Part shown: piece after piece, positions 1 through 8,442 of the stretch
Layout of the letters: the number at the start of each line of letters is the position of its first letter
Position numbering within the stretch: the first letter of the stretch is position 1
The notes under the pieces: generated by a model
Database searches by the model: none
Told to the model about the DNA's origin: nothing
The model's input: the letters and a program-made list of their open reading frames with translations, nothing else
DNA from: Mycolicibacterium llatzerense
GTDB taxonomy: Bacteria; Actinomycetota; Actinomycetes; Mycobacteriales; Mycobacteriaceae
Length of the DNA stretch: 40,386 nucleotides
Direction: 5' to 3'
Assembly (NCBI RefSeq): GCF_000878195.1
Contig: NZ_JXST01000050.1
Coordinates: 1 to 40,386, forward strand
Translations under genes and position numbers: made by a program

Positions 1-278
1 CGCCCACCACGACCACCACCCCGCCGCCGACGACAACGACGCAACCGCCGACGACGACGCAGCCGCCCACCACCACGCAGCCGCCGCCGACCACGACGAA
101 GCCGCCGACGACGCAGCCCAGCACGCAGACACCCACGGCTGCGCCGACCCAGGAGCCCAGTACGCCGACGGTCCAGCCCACCAAGACGGCATCAGCCGTA
201 TCGGCGTCAGCGCCCGCAGCATCGGCGCCCGCAGCGTCGGCGCCGGTAACTTCTGTCCCCGCGGCGTCGACCAGCTGA
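1..278 (+). CDS. C-terminal tail of a Pro/Thr-rich protein (partial, 5' end outside window)
   Basis: The frame beginning at base 3 is open from the window edge to a TGA at 276-278. It encodes about 91 residues: Thr/Pro-rich runs (PTTTTPPP, TTTQPP, TTTKPP) giving way to an Ala/Ser/Pro-rich end. Only the low-complexity tail is visible, so the folded part and the function are unknown. Such tails are common in mycobacterial exported or membrane-anchored envelope proteins, and two other proteins in this window (13562-15127 and 40003-40386) also have one. Its stop codon overlaps the ATG of the next gene (TGATG), so the two are probably translated from one mRNA. The frame assignment rests on this overlap and the biased composition. 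Confidence 0.6.
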   Translation, partial: PTTTTTPPPTTTTQPPTTTQPPTTTQPPPTTTKPPTTQPSTQTPTAAPTQEPSTPTVQPTKTASAVSASAPAASAPAASAPVTSVPAASTS

Positions 279-2758
279 TGACCGCAGCAGCCGGCACGTC
301 GCTGGTGCTCGGCGGAATCGGCAGCGGCAAGACCACCGCGCTGGAAGCGGTGCGAAAGACGTTGCGGGCCAACGGCACGACGATGCTCGCTCGGGTACCG
401 AAGTCCGGTGAAGCACCGGACGCGGCCATCGTCATCGACGACGCCCAGCTGCTCTCCCCGGCAGAACTGGATGTCCTGACCGAGCTGGCCGGCGATCCGG
501 GCCGCACCGTGGTGGTCAGCGCCGAGCCGCTCGCGCATGAGCGCGCGCTCAACGCCCTCACCACCACTCTGAGCCGGCAGCATCCGCCGATTCAGCTGGC
601 GCCGATGACGCCCCGCGACATCAACGAGGCGCTGGCCCGCGCCGGCGTCTCCGGCGCCCAGGTGCCCGGGCTGATCGCCGGCACCGGCGGCATCCCGCTG
701 CTGGTGTATTCGGCGCTGTCGGCCCTGGCCGCGGGCGGCGATCCGGTGCGAGCCGCGTCCGTCGCGTTGAGCGAGCGGTTGCGAAGGCTGGACGAGCACC
801 TGCTGGACACGTTGTTGTTGTGTTCGCTCAGCCCCGAACTGGGGCCTGACGACATCGCCGCTGCGCTGCAACTGCCCGGCGACGCGGCAGCGGTGCTGAT
901 GGACCGGGCCCGTGCCACTGGCCTGCTGTCCGCGGCGCTGCACCCGCGGTTCACCGACACGCTGCACCGGTGCCTCACCCGCCTGGTCGGCGCTGCGCGG
1001 CATCGCGAGACCGAGTCCCGGCTGCTGCGCTCGCAGATCGAATCATCCACGCTGTCCACCGAATTGGCACTCAAGTTGGCGGAGCACGGCACGGTCGACG
1101 ACCTGCTGGCGGCCGACCTGATCCACCGCGCCGCGACCGCCGAGCCCCGGCAGGCAGCTCGCCTGTACCGCGCCGCGGCCCGCGCCGGCACCGCCCCGGC
1201 GGACGTCCACCTCGCCGATGCGCTGGCCGTCACCGGCGACTGCACCACCGCAGGCACCTTGGCCGACGAGCTGCTCACCGCGACAGATGCGGGCGTCCGC
1301 GCCCAGGCAGTGCGCATCGCGGCCAGCGTCGCCATGCACGACGGTGCCGCCGCGCATGCCGCGGACCTGTTCCGGTGGCTCGGCCCTGATGCCGACCCGT
1401 TCGTCGCTGCCGCGGGTGCCGTGGTCGGTGTCGCCACGGCCGACGCGGAGCTGGCCCGGGTTTGTCTGCAGGCCGAAAACTCCATGCCACCAACATCTTC
1501 CGCGCGTGCGGCGCGGGGCATGGCGGAGGGCCTGCTGCTGACGCTCGACCAGCCGTTCGCCGTGGCGATGGCGCGCCTCACGCAGGCCGTCGGATCCACC
1601 AACGGTGTCCACGCCGTCGCGCCCGACAGCCCCGCCGCGCTGCTGAGCCTCGTCGCGCTGCACGGCGGCGACGCCGTCCGCGCGCGCAGCGTCATCGGCC
1701 GGGCGGTCCGGACCGGCACCGACCAGGGCTTCTCCGGTCTTCGCCACCGACTGCTGCTCGGCTGGATCCGGATGCTCGACGGCCAACTCGATTCCGCGGT
1801 CCCGGCATTGGGCACAGCCGAGATTGCCGACCTGCACCGCCGCGACGCCTTGTGGTTCAGCGCGCTGCAGACTGCCGTCGCACGGCGCAGCGGCGACACC
1901 GGCGCTTTGCAGAAACACTGGTACGCGGCCATGGAGGTGCTGGCCGAATACTCGCTGGACATGTTCGCGCTACTGCCGCTGGGCGAGTTGTGGGTGGCCG
2001 CGGCCCGGCTGCAGCAGGTCGATCAGCTGCGCCAGCCCCTGGCCGAGGCGTTCGGGCTGCTGCGGGCCGCCGGCAATCCGGCGCTGTGGTCGGTTCCGCT
2101 GCACTGGGCGGGCGTGCACGCCGGCATCCTGGCCAACGCGCCCGAGGCCGTCGCCCCGCACGGGCAGGCGCTGGCCGCGGCCAGCCGGGCAGAGGGTGCG
2201 CATGGCGCGTACGCCACCGCGTTGGCCGGCGCCGGTCGCGCCTGGCTGCGGGTGCTGGCCGACGGCGTCGACGCCGCGGAGGTGACGACGGCCGCCCGCG
2301 GGCTGGCGCGCTTCGGGTTGACGTGGGATGCCACGCGCCTGGCCAGTCAGGCGGCGTTGCATTCGGCGGACGGCCGGATCTCGGGAGCCATGCTGCAGCT
2401 GGCGCGCGACCTCAAGCAGGACGCAGCCCTAGAGGCCGCAGCCGACCCCGTCGAGCCTGCGGCCCCGGCTATTCCGCGTCCGAGCCCAGATGTGCGCAAC
2501 ACCACACCACCTCCTGCCTCGGGCGACGCTCGGGCCACATCCGCCGCAACACCGGCCTGGACCCGGCTGTCCGACCGTGAACGCGAAGTCGCCGAGCTGG
2601 TGCTGCAGGGCATGCCCTACCGCGACATCGGGGCTCGTCTACTGATCTCAGCGAAGACCGTCGAACACCATGTCGCCCGCATTCGCCGCAGGTTGGGGGC
2701 CGAATCACGGTCGGAGATGTTGTCGATGCTGCGCGCGCTGCTCGTCGAAAAGGCCTGA
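278..2758 (+). CDS. IniR-like transcriptional regulator: AAA/STAND ATPase with C-terminal LuxR HTH
   Basis: This 826-residue protein has a P-loop near its N-terminus (GGIGSGKTT, residues 12-20), a Walker B-like strand (IVIDDAQ, about 51-57), a long Ala/Leu-rich helical middle that looks like TPR-type repeats, an Ala/Pro linker (about 735-760) and a LuxR/GerE helix-turn-helix at about 764-820 (LSDREREVAELV ... AKTVEHHVARIRRRLG). That order is typical of MalT-like signal-transduction ATPases. Size, layout and position immediately upstream of an EtfD homologue match M. tuberculosis Rv0339c, named IniR as regulator of the iniBAC cell-wall stress operon. No iniBAC genes are visible in this window, so the target is inferred only. 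The ATG overlaps the stop of the preceding gene by one base, implying translational coupling. Confidence 0.85.
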   Translation: MTAAAGTSLVLGGIGSGKTTALEAVRKTLRANGTTMLARVPKSGEAPDAAIVIDDAQLLSPAELDVLTELAGDPGRTVVVSAEPLAHERALNALTTTLSRQHPPIQLAPMTPRDINEALARAGVSGAQVPGLIAGTGGIPLLVYSALSALAAGGDPVRAASVALSERLRRLDEHLLDTLLLCSLSPELGPDDIAAALQLPGDAAAVLMDRARATGLLSAALHPRFTDTLHRCLTRLVGAARHRETESRLLRSQIESSTLSTELALKLAEHGTVDDLLAADLIHRAATAEPRQAARLYRAAARAGTAPADVHLADALAVTGDCTTAGTLADELLTATDAGVRAQAVRIAASVAMHDGAAAHAADLFRWLGPDADPFVAAAGAVVGVATADAELARVCLQAENSMPPTSSARAARGMAEGLLLTLDQPFAVAMARLTQAVGSTNGVHAVAPDSPAALLSLVALHGGDAVRARSVIGRAVRTGTDQGFSGLRHRLLLGWIRMLDGQLDSAVPALGTAEIADLHRRDALWFSALQTAVARRSGDTGALQKHWYAAMEVLAEYSLDMFALLPLGELWVAAARLQQVDQLRQPLAEAFGLLRAAGNPALWSVPLHWAGVHAGILANAPEAVAPHGQALAAASRAEGAHGAYATALAGAGRAWLRVLADGVDAAEVTTAARGLARFGLTWDATRLASQAALHSADGRISGAMLQLARDLKQDAALEAAADPVEPAAPAIPRPSPDVRNTTPPPASGDARATSAATPAWTRLSDREREVAELVLQGMPYRDIGARLLISAKTVEHHVARIRRRLGAESRSEMLSMLRALLVEKA

Positions 2759-2840
2759 CGCCGGGCCTTATATATAGGGCCGCGAAGCACGCGCCCGGCG
2801 AACGCCGGATCACGGCAAAAAGCCGGCCCGAACCCGCAGC

Positions 2841-2859
2841 TCAAGTTAGGACAGCCTTG
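2841..2859. promoter_or_regulatory. Weak iron-box-like sequence upstream of etfD
   Basis: The sequence TTAGGACAGCCTTGCTA (2846-2862) and its flank resemble a DtxR/IdeR-type operator: a TTAGG half, an AGCCT centre and a TTGCTA half. The best alignment to the 19-bp consensus gives about 12 matches, and the half-spacing looks about one base short. It lies roughly 110-130 bp before the EtfD start. Iron control of a protein with several Fe-S clusters would make sense, but this is a weak eye match. Confidence 0.2.
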
Positions 2860-2910
2860 CTAGCGTCCGTTCTACCCAGGATGCGACTATGAGCAGGCAT
2901 CTAGCTTAAG

Positions 2911-2947
2911 TTACCGATCAGTAACCTCAACAAGTTACCGGTTGGTA
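2911..2947. promoter_or_regulatory. Two tandem palindromic boxes (TTACCGRTYRGTA) before etfD
   Basis: TTACCGATCAGTA (2911-2923) and TTACCGGTTGGTA (2935-2947) are two copies of the same dyad, TTACCGRTYRGTA, spaced 24 bp start to start, so on nearly the same face of the helix. The second copy ends 23 bp before the GTG start at 2971. This arrangement is typical of a dimeric repressor, most often TetR-type, binding twice over a promoter. The cognate regulator is not identified. Confidence 0.6.
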
Positions 2948-2970
2948 GCTACATATTTGGGAGAGGCGCG

Positions 2971-5850
2971 GTGGAGAATCTCGAACACACGCTCGACGTG
3001 GCCAGACTGGTCATCGGGCTGTTGGCAACGGTCATCGTCCTGGGGTTCGCCGCCAAGCGCGTCCTGTGGCTGACCAAGCTGATCAGCTCCGGGCAGAAGC
3101 TCGGCGACGAACGTGGCCGCAAGGACGATCTCGTCCGCCGGTTCCTCAACCAGAACAAGGAAGTCTTCGCCCAGTCGAAGCTCCTGAAATGGTCGATCCC
3201 CGGCATCGCGCACTTCTTCACCATGTGGGGCTTCTTCGTCCTGGCATCGGTCTACCTGGAAGCCTATGGCGTCCTGTTCGATCCGAAGTTCGCCATCCCA
3301 TTCGTCGGACACTGGGCCGTCCTGGGCTTCCTGCAGGACTTCTTCGCCTTGGCCGTGCTGGCCGGCATCATCGTCTTCGCCATCATCCGGTTGACCAAGA
3401 ACCCCGACAACATCGGTCGTGAGTCGCGGTTCTACGGATCGCACAACGGTGGCGCGTGGGAGATCCTCATCATGATCTTCCTGGTCATCCTGACCTACGC
3501 GATCTTCCGCGGTGCCGCCGTCAACGTCCTCGGCGAGCACTTCCCGTACCAGAACGGCGCCTTCTTCTCCGACGGCATGGCCGCCCTGCTCGCCCCGCTG
3601 GGCCACACCGCCAACGTCTGGATCGAGACCATCGCACTGATGGGCCACATCGGCGTCATGCTGGTGTTCCTGCTGATCGTGCTGCACTCCAAGCACCTGC
3701 ACATCGGTCTGGCCCCGATCAACGTCACCTTCAAGCGCCTGCCCGACGGCCTCGGCCCGCTGCTGCCCATGGAATACCAGGGCGAGAACATCGACTTCGA
3801 CGATCCCGCCGAGGACGCGGTGTTCGGCCGCGGCAAGATCGAGGACTTCACCTGGAAGGGCAACCTCGACTTCTCCACCTGTACCGAGTGCGGTCGTTGC
3901 CAGTCGCAGTGCCCGGCGTGGAACACCGGAAAGCCGCTGTCTCCCAAGCTCGTCATCATGAACCTGCGCGACCACCTGTTCGCCAAGGCGCCGTACATCA
4001 TCGAGGGCAAGCAGATTCCCGAAGAGGGCTCTGTCGACTTCGCCGCGCTGGGCGACAGCCTGCACGGCCACGGCGTCCCCGAGGACGGCTTCGCCCGCAT
4101 CGAAGGTTCGGGCCCCGAGCAGGCGCTGCGCCCGCTGGTCGGCACTGCTGAGCAGGGCGGCGTCATCGACCCCGACGTGCTGTGGTCCTGCACCAACTGT
4201 GGCGCCTGCGTCGAGCAGTGCCCGGTGGACATCGAGCACATCGACCACATCGTCGACATGCGCCGCTACCAGGTCATGGTCGAGTCCGAGTTCCCCGGCG
4301 AGCTGGGTGTGCTGTTCAAGAACCTGGAGCTCAAGGGCAACCCCTGGGGCCAGAACGCCAAGGAACGCACCACCTGGATCGACGAGCTGGACTTCGACAT
4401 CCCGGTCTACGGCCAGGACGTGGAGAGCTTCGACGGCTTCGAGTACCTCTTCTGGGTCGGCTGCGCCGGCGCCTACGAGGACCGCGCCAAGAAGACCACC
4501 AAGGCCGTCGCCGAACTGCTCGCCACCGCGGGCGTGAAGTTCCTGGTGCTGGGCACCGGCGAGACGTGTACCGGTGACTCGGCCCGCCGCGCCGGTAACG
4601 AGTTCCTGTTCCAGCAGCTCGCCGCGCAGAACGTCGAGACCATCAACGAGCTGTTCGAGGGCGTCGACCCGGCCAAGCGCAAGATCGTCGTCACCTGCCC
4701 GCACTGCTTCAACACCATCGGTCGCGAGTACCCGCAGCTGGGCGCCAACTACACCGTCGTGCACCACACGCAGCTGCTGAACCGCCTGGTGCGGGACAAG
4801 AAGCTGATCCCGGTGTCGTCGACCAGCCAAGAGGTCACCTACCACGACCCCTGCTTCCTCGGTCGCCACAACAAGGAGTACGAGGCCCCGCGTGAGCTGG
4901 TCGGTGCTGCCGGCGCGAAGCTCACCGAAATGCCTCGCCACGCCGACCGCGGCCTCTGCTGTGGTGCCGGTGGTGCCCGCATGTGGATGGAAGAGCACAT
5001 CGGCAAGCGCATCAACACCGAGCGCGCCGAAGAGGCCGTCGACACCGGCGCCTCGGCGATCGCGACCGGCTGCCCGTTCTGCCGCGTGATGATGAGCGAC
5101 GGCGTCGACGACGTCGCCGCGACCCGCAGCATCGAAAAGACCGAGGTGCTCGACGTCGCTCAGCTGCTGCTGAACTCGCTGGACACCAGCAAGGTGACGC
5201 TGCCCGAGAAGGGCACGGCGGCAAAGGCTTCCGCTGCACTGGCCGAGAAGAAGGCCAAGGAAGCCCCGAAGCCGGCTCCGGCTCCGGAGCCGGTCGCTGA
5301 AGCCGCACCCGCACCCGCGGCCGAGGCACCTGCCGCCCCGGCCGCCGGTGGCGCGGCCGCCAAGCCGGTGACCGGTCTCGGCATGGCCGCCAAGCGTCCG
5401 GGCGCGAAGAAGGCTGCGGCTCCGGCTGCGTCGGCTGCTCCGGCTGCTGAAGCTCCGGCCGCGGCCGCCGCTCCGGCTGCCGGTCTGGGTCTGGCTGCCG
5501 GCGCCAAGCGTCCGGGTGCCAAGAAGGCTGCCGCTCCGGCTGCAGCTGCTGCCCCGGCTGCTGAGGCCGCTCCCGCTGCCGAGGCTCCCGCCGCACCGGC
5601 CGCTCCTGCGGCTCCGGTGAAGGGTCTGGGTCTGGCTGCCGGCGCCAAGCGTCCGGGTGCCAAGAAGGCCGCTGCTCCAGCAGCCGCTCCGGCTGCCCCG
5701 GCTGCTCCCGCGGCTGCTGAGCCGGCATCGACCGCCACCGAGCCTGCCTCGACTGCGGTCGAACCGGCCCCGGCGGCCGAGGCCAAGCCGGAACCGCCGG
5801 TCGTCGGACTGGGCATGAAGCCGGGCGCACGGCGCCCCGGTAAGCGGTAA
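2971..5850 (+). CDS. etfD: EtfD-type membrane Fe-S oxidoreductase (heterodisulfide-reductase-like)
   Basis: The 959-residue protein begins with about five membrane helices in a NarI-like cytochrome b region (residues about 8-245). Two 4Fe-4S motifs follow, CTECGRCQSQCP (from C304) and CTNCGACVEQCP (from C407). Next are two HdrD/GlpC-type cysteine-rich (CCG) domains: VGCAGAY ... CPHCFN, and DPCFLGRH ... GLCCGAGG ... GCPFCR. The M. tuberculosis homologue Rv0338c is EtfD, proposed to pass electrons from the flavoprotein EtfAB, used in acyl-CoA dehydrogenation, to the membrane quinone pool. Residues from about 750 are Ala/Pro/Lys-rich with four copies of a GLGxxxGAKRPGAKK-like motif. The GTG start has GGGAGAGG at about 2959. 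Neighbours are the IniR-like regulator upstream and an aminotransferase downstream. Confidence 0.9.
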   Translation: MENLEHTLDVARLVIGLLATVIVLGFAAKRVLWLTKLISSGQKLGDERGRKDDLVRRFLNQNKEVFAQSKLLKWSIPGIAHFFTMWGFFVLASVYLEAYGVLFDPKFAIPFVGHWAVLGFLQDFFALAVLAGIIVFAIIRLTKNPDNIGRESRFYGSHNGGAWEILIMIFLVILTYAIFRGAAVNVLGEHFPYQNGAFFSDGMAALLAPLGHTANVWIETIALMGHIGVMLVFLLIVLHSKHLHIGLAPINVTFKRLPDGLGPLLPMEYQGENIDFDDPAEDAVFGRGKIEDFTWKGNLDFSTCTECGRCQSQCPAWNTGKPLSPKLVIMNLRDHLFAKAPYIIEGKQIPEEGSVDFAALGDSLHGHGVPEDGFARIEGSGPEQALRPLVGTAEQGGVIDPDVLWSCTNCGACVEQCPVDIEHIDHIVDMRRYQVMVESEFPGELGVLFKNLELKGNPWGQNAKERTTWIDELDFDIPVYGQDVESFDGFEYLFWVGCAGAYEDRAKKTTKAVAELLATAGVKFLVLGTGETCTGDSARRAGNEFLFQQLAAQNVETINELFEGVDPAKRKIVVTCPHCFNTIGREYPQLGANYTVVHHTQLLNRLVRDKKLIPVSSTSQEVTYHDPCFLGRHNKEYEAPRELVGAAGAKLTEMPRHADRGLCCGAGGARMWMEEHIGKRINTERAEEAVDTGASAIATGCPFCRVMMSDGVDDVAATRSIEKTEVLDVAQLLLNSLDTSKVTLPEKGTAAKASAALAEKKAKEAPKPAPAPEPVAEAAPAPAAEAPAAPAAGGAAAKPVTGLGMAAKRPGAKKAAAPAASAAPAAEAPAAAAAPAAGLGLAAGAKRPGAKKAAAPAAAAAPAAEAAPAAEAPAAPAAPAAPVKGLGLAAGAKRPGAKKAAAPAAAPAAPAAPAAAEPASTATEPASTAVEPAPAAEAKPEPPVVGLGMKPGARRPGKR
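5376..5845 (+). repeat. Fourfold GLG...(K/R)RPG repeat in the EtfD C-terminal tail
   Basis: Copies begin at EtfD residues 802, 838, 885 and 946: GLGMAAKRPGAKK, GLGLAAGAKRPGAKK (twice, almost identical at DNA level) and the terminal GLGMKPGARRPGKR. They are separated by Ala/Pro/Glu spacers of varying length. The very similar middle copies suggest recent tandem duplication and probable length variation between strains. The tail is strongly basic within an otherwise Ala/Pro matrix. Confidence 0.85.
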
Positions 5851-5864
5851 CGCGAAGTACACCG

Positions 5865-5912
5865 CAATGGCCAGCTACGACCCGCCTCCAGGAGCGTCGT
5901 AGCTGGCCATTG
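5865..5912 (+). terminator. Perfect 17-bp hairpin between etfD and the aminotransferase gene
   Basis: CAATGGCCAGCTACGAC (5865-5881) is perfectly complementary to 5896-5912, with a 14-nt loop. It begins 15 bp after the etfD stop and is not followed by a T run, as is usual for mycobacterial hairpin terminators. It most likely ends or attenuates etfD transcripts ahead of the next gene. Confidence 0.7.
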
Positions 5913-5965
5913 GCATATGTGGCCCAGATCGCAGATGGGCAAAAGAATTCGACACCGATGAGAGC

Positions 5966-7249
5966 ATGGAAACCGTGACCACCCACCAGGTACCCGCTGA
6001 CCGCACATGGCATAGCGGCCACCCTCGTAACCAGCGGACGTTTGCGCAGTCGACCAAGCTGCAGGACGTCCTCTACGAGATCCGTGGCCCGGTACACGAG
6101 CAGGCCTCCCGGCTCGAGGCCGAGGGCCACCGGATCCTCAAGCTCAACATCGGTAACCCGGCGCCGTTCGGCTTCGAGGCGCCCGACGTGATCATGCGCG
6201 ACATGATCGCCGCCCTCCCGTACGCCCAGGGCTACTCCGACTCCAAGGGCATCGTGTCCGCGCGCCGCGCGGTGGTCACGCGCTACGAACTGGTCGAGGG
6301 CTTCCCCCGCTTCGACGTCGACGACGTCTTCCTCGGCAACGGCGTCTCCGAGCTCATCACCATGACGCTGCAGGCGCTGCTCGACAACGGCGACCAGGTG
6401 CTGATCCCGGCCCCGGACTACCCGCTGTGGACCGCGTCGACAGCGCTGGCCGGCGGCACCCCGGTGCACTACCTGTGCGACGAGACGCAGGGCTGGAACC
6501 CCGACATCGCCGACCTGGAATCGAAGATCACCGACCGCACCAAGGCGATCGTCGTGATCAACCCGAACAACCCCACCGGCGCGGTGTACAGCCGCGAGAC
6601 GCTGGAGTCGATCGCGAACCTGGCCCGCAAGCACCAGCTGCTGCTGCTGGCCGACGAGATCTACGACAAGATCCTCTACGACGAGGCCAAGCACATCCCG
6701 ATGGCGTCGGTGGCGCCGGACATGCTGTGTCTGACGTTCAACGGCCTGTCCAAGGCGTACCGCGTGGCGGGCTACCGCTCCGGCTGGCTGGCCATCACCG
6801 GCCCCAAGGAACACGCGTCCAGCTTCCTCGAGGGCATCAGCCTGCTGTCGAACATGCGGCTGTGCCCGAATGTGCCTGCGCAGCATGCCATTCAGGTGGC
6901 CCTGGGCGGACACCAGAGCATCGAGGACCTGATCCTGCCCGGCGGCCGACTGCTCGAGCAGCGCGACGTCGCCTGGACCAAGCTGAACGAGATTCCCGGC
7001 GTCTCCTGCGTCAAGCCCGAAGGCGCGCTGTACGCGTTCCCCCGGCTGGACCCCGAGGTACACGAGATCCGGGACGACGAGCAGCTGGTCCTCGACCTAC
7101 TGCTGCAGGAGAAGATCCTGCTCACCCAGGGCACCGGATTCAATTGGCCCACACCGGATCACCTGCGCATCGTGACGCTGCCGTGGGCCCGGGACCTGTC
7201 CAACGCCATCGAGCGGCTGGGCAACTTCCTGGCGAGCTACCGCCAATAA
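5966..7249 (+). CDS. aspC: PLP-dependent aminotransferase, AlaA/AspC type (class I/II)
   Basis: This 427-residue cytosolic fold-type I aminotransferase has the PLP lysine in LSKAYR (K263), the NPNNPTGAVY motif, and an N-terminal half (RGPVHEQASRLEAEG, then LNIGNPAPFGFEAP) that closely follows the E. coli AlaA family. The M. tuberculosis homologue Rv0337c is annotated aspC. I think glutamate-pyruvate (alanine) transamination is at least as likely as aspartate transamination, since the sequence resembles AlaA and another M. tuberculosis protein has been reported as the main aspartate aminotransferase. The start is the ATG at 5966. A long hairpin precedes the gene and another follows it, so it is probably its own transcription unit. 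Confidence 0.88.
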   Translation: METVTTHQVPADRTWHSGHPRNQRTFAQSTKLQDVLYEIRGPVHEQASRLEAEGHRILKLNIGNPAPFGFEAPDVIMRDMIAALPYAQGYSDSKGIVSARRAVVTRYELVEGFPRFDVDDVFLGNGVSELITMTLQALLDNGDQVLIPAPDYPLWTASTALAGGTPVHYLCDETQGWNPDIADLESKITDRTKAIVVINPNNPTGAVYSRETLESIANLARKHQLLLLADEIYDKILYDEAKHIPMASVAPDMLCLTFNGLSKAYRVAGYRSGWLAITGPKEHASSFLEGISLLSNMRLCPNVPAQHAIQVALGGHQSIEDLILPGGRLLEQRDVAWTKLNEIPGVSCVKPEGALYAFPRLDPEVHEIRDDEQLVLDLLLQEKILLTQGTGFNWPTPDHLRIVTLPWARDLSNAIERLGNFLASYRQ

Positions 7250-7257
7250 TCTCGCGC

Positions 7258-7306
7258 GATTTCGGCGTGATTCGTAGCGGTTAGCGTTACGGATCACGCC
7301 GAAATC
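7258..7306. terminator. Long hairpin between convergent aminotransferase and TetR genes
   Basis: GATTTCGGCGTGAT (7258-7271) pairs perfectly with 7293-7306, and after one mismatch CGTA pairs with TACG, giving about 18-19 bp with an 11-nt loop. It sits between two genes that face each other and overlaps the stop codon of the minus-strand TetR gene, so it can act as a terminator in both directions. Confidence 0.7.
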
Positions 7307-7931
7307 ACTGTTGCAAGCCGGCGATGAAGGTCCGGAGCAGCGCGGCGAGGGTGTTTTCGAGTTCGGTGCCGGGTTCGGGCTGCTTATCGGAATCGATTGC
7401 GGCCCAACCCCATACCGAGCCGACGAAGGCATGGATCGCGGCCGTGAGCAGCACCAGGCGCTGCCGGTCCAACGACAGCCGGGGCTCGAGGGCCTCGCGT
7501 AGCCGGTCTTCGATGTCGCGCGCCTGACCGCGCACCGCCTCGGCCGCCTCGGGCGTCAGCCGGTTCATCAGCACCGGGGTGGCACTGATCAGGTCACACA
7601 GCACCGGGCGCCGGGCCAGCGTGTGCGCCAAAGCCTTTGCCAGAGTGCGTCGTTCGTCTTGTAGCTGGATGTGCAGGTCCTCCAGCCAACCCAGGTGCTC
7701 GCGGTACATCACCAAGAGCAGCAAGGCTTCCCGCGAACCCGCGTAACGCAGTACGCCCGACTTCGCCAAGCCGGCCGCGGCCGCGATCTCACCGAGAGTC
7801 AGCTCGCTGGCCCGCGTGTCGTCCAGCAGGTCGCGGGTCACCTGGGTCAGATGGCGCACGCGATCCTCGCGCTGCTGCGGGCTGCGGGCCCGCGCAAAAG
7901 GCAGCGCCACTGCGGAATCCGGCGAATCCAT
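7305..7931 (-). CDS. TetR family transcriptional regulator
   Basis: The 208-residue protein has an N-terminal TetR helix-turn-helix at about residues 30-75 (LTLGEIAAAAGLAKSGVLRYAGSREALLLLV). The ligand-binding half ends in a helix rich in Ala and Trp (VGSVWGWAAID). It is divergent from the SRPBCC gene at 7968, with only 36 bp between the starts, and a small palindrome lies in that gap. The probable role is to repress the neighbour and itself. The ligand is unknown. The ATG at 7931 is the first in-frame start with enough room for the HTH. Confidence 0.88.
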   Translation of the reverse strand: MDSPDSAVALPFARARSPQQREDRVRHLTQVTRDLLDDTRASELTLGEIAAAAGLAKSGVLRYAGSREALLLLVMYREHLGWLEDLHIQLQDERRTLAKALAHTLARRPVLCDLISATPVLMNRLTPEAAEAVRGQARDIEDRLREALEPRLSLDRQRLVLLTAAIHAFVGSVWGWAAIDSDKQPEPGTELENTLAALLRTFIAGLQQ

Positions 7932-7940
7932 TGCTTAATA

Positions 7941-7951
7941 GAACACTGTTC
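7941..7951. promoter_or_regulatory. Candidate operator GAACA-N-TGTTC between tetR and the SRPBCC gene
   Basis: GAACACTGTTC is a dyad of two 5-bp arms around one base, lying in the 36-bp gap between the divergent starts at 7931 and 7968. Location and symmetry fit binding by the adjacent TetR protein. It is short, so confidence is moderate. Confidence 0.45.
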
Positions 7952-7967
7952 CGTTAACTTGGTCAAC

Positions 7968-8432
7968 ATGACACACCGCTACGAAGTCCTGGTCACCCGG
8001 CATACACAGGCCACGCCGAGCACGCTGTTCGACGTGGTGGCGGACGGATCCCGCTGGTCCGAGTGGGCTCGACCGCTGATCAACTACTCCATCTGGGAGA
8101 CCCGCGGACCTGCCGATGACGGCGGCGTCGGAGCCATCCGCGCCGTCGGGACGCCGCGTTTTCCCGCCCGGGAGCAGACGACCATCCACGAGCCGGGACA
8201 TCGGCACGGGTACACCATCATCTCGAAAACCCCGGTGCGGAACTACCAGGCGCAGGTCACTTTCACCCCAGAGCAGGACGGCACCCGCATCGACTGGCAC
8301 GGCACGTTCGAAAGCCGTTGGCGGGTCGTCGGTCTGGGCTACCGCGCCGTCGTGAAGTACGTGCTGACGACGCTGGCCACCAAGTTGACGATCGAAGCCG
8401 AGCGACGGGAAGCTCTCAGGCCGACCCCCTAG
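7968..8432 (+). CDS. SRPBCC family protein
   Basis: The 154-residue protein has the START/Bet v1-like pattern: an amphipathic opening strand (YEVLVTRHTQATPSTLFDVVADGSRWSEW with the typical W-x-x-W), beta strands rich in charged turns, and a long C-terminal helix (LTTLATKLTIEAERR). Such proteins bind hydrophobic ligands or act as cyclase, aromatase or lipid-carrier-like proteins; substrate cannot be told here. The frame is open upstream to 7671, but that stretch is antisense to the TetR gene, so ATG 7968 is the likely start. It is divergent from a TetR gene and followed after 10 bp by the YibE/F gene, perhaps co-transcribed. Confidence 0.82.
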   Translation: MTHRYEVLVTRHTQATPSTLFDVVADGSRWSEWARPLINYSIWETRGPADDGGVGAIRAVGTPRFPAREQTTIHEPGHRHGYTIISKTPVRNYQAQVTFTPEQDGTRIDWHGTFESRWRVVGLGYRAVVKYVLTTLATKLTIEAERREALRPTP

Positions 8433-8442
8433 GCTGGCTCGG

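Noticed and set aside
592..1962. Long antisense frames inside the IniR-like gene
   Set aside because: Ser/Ala/Arg-rich shadow translation; the plus-strand frame has Walker and HTH motifs.
2935..5862. 975-codon open frame antisense to etfD
   Set aside because: Mirror of GC-rich codon use in etfD; the translation is low-complexity and Gly/Arg/Ser/Val-rich, whereas the plus strand has all domain motifs.
5012..7063. 683-codon antisense frame across etfD and the aminotransferase gene
   Set aside because: Spans two clearly real genes on the other strand and shows no domain motif.
7671..7967. N-terminal extension of the SRPBCC frame
   Set aside because: Lies antisense within the TetR gene; the SRPBCC fold begins at 7968.
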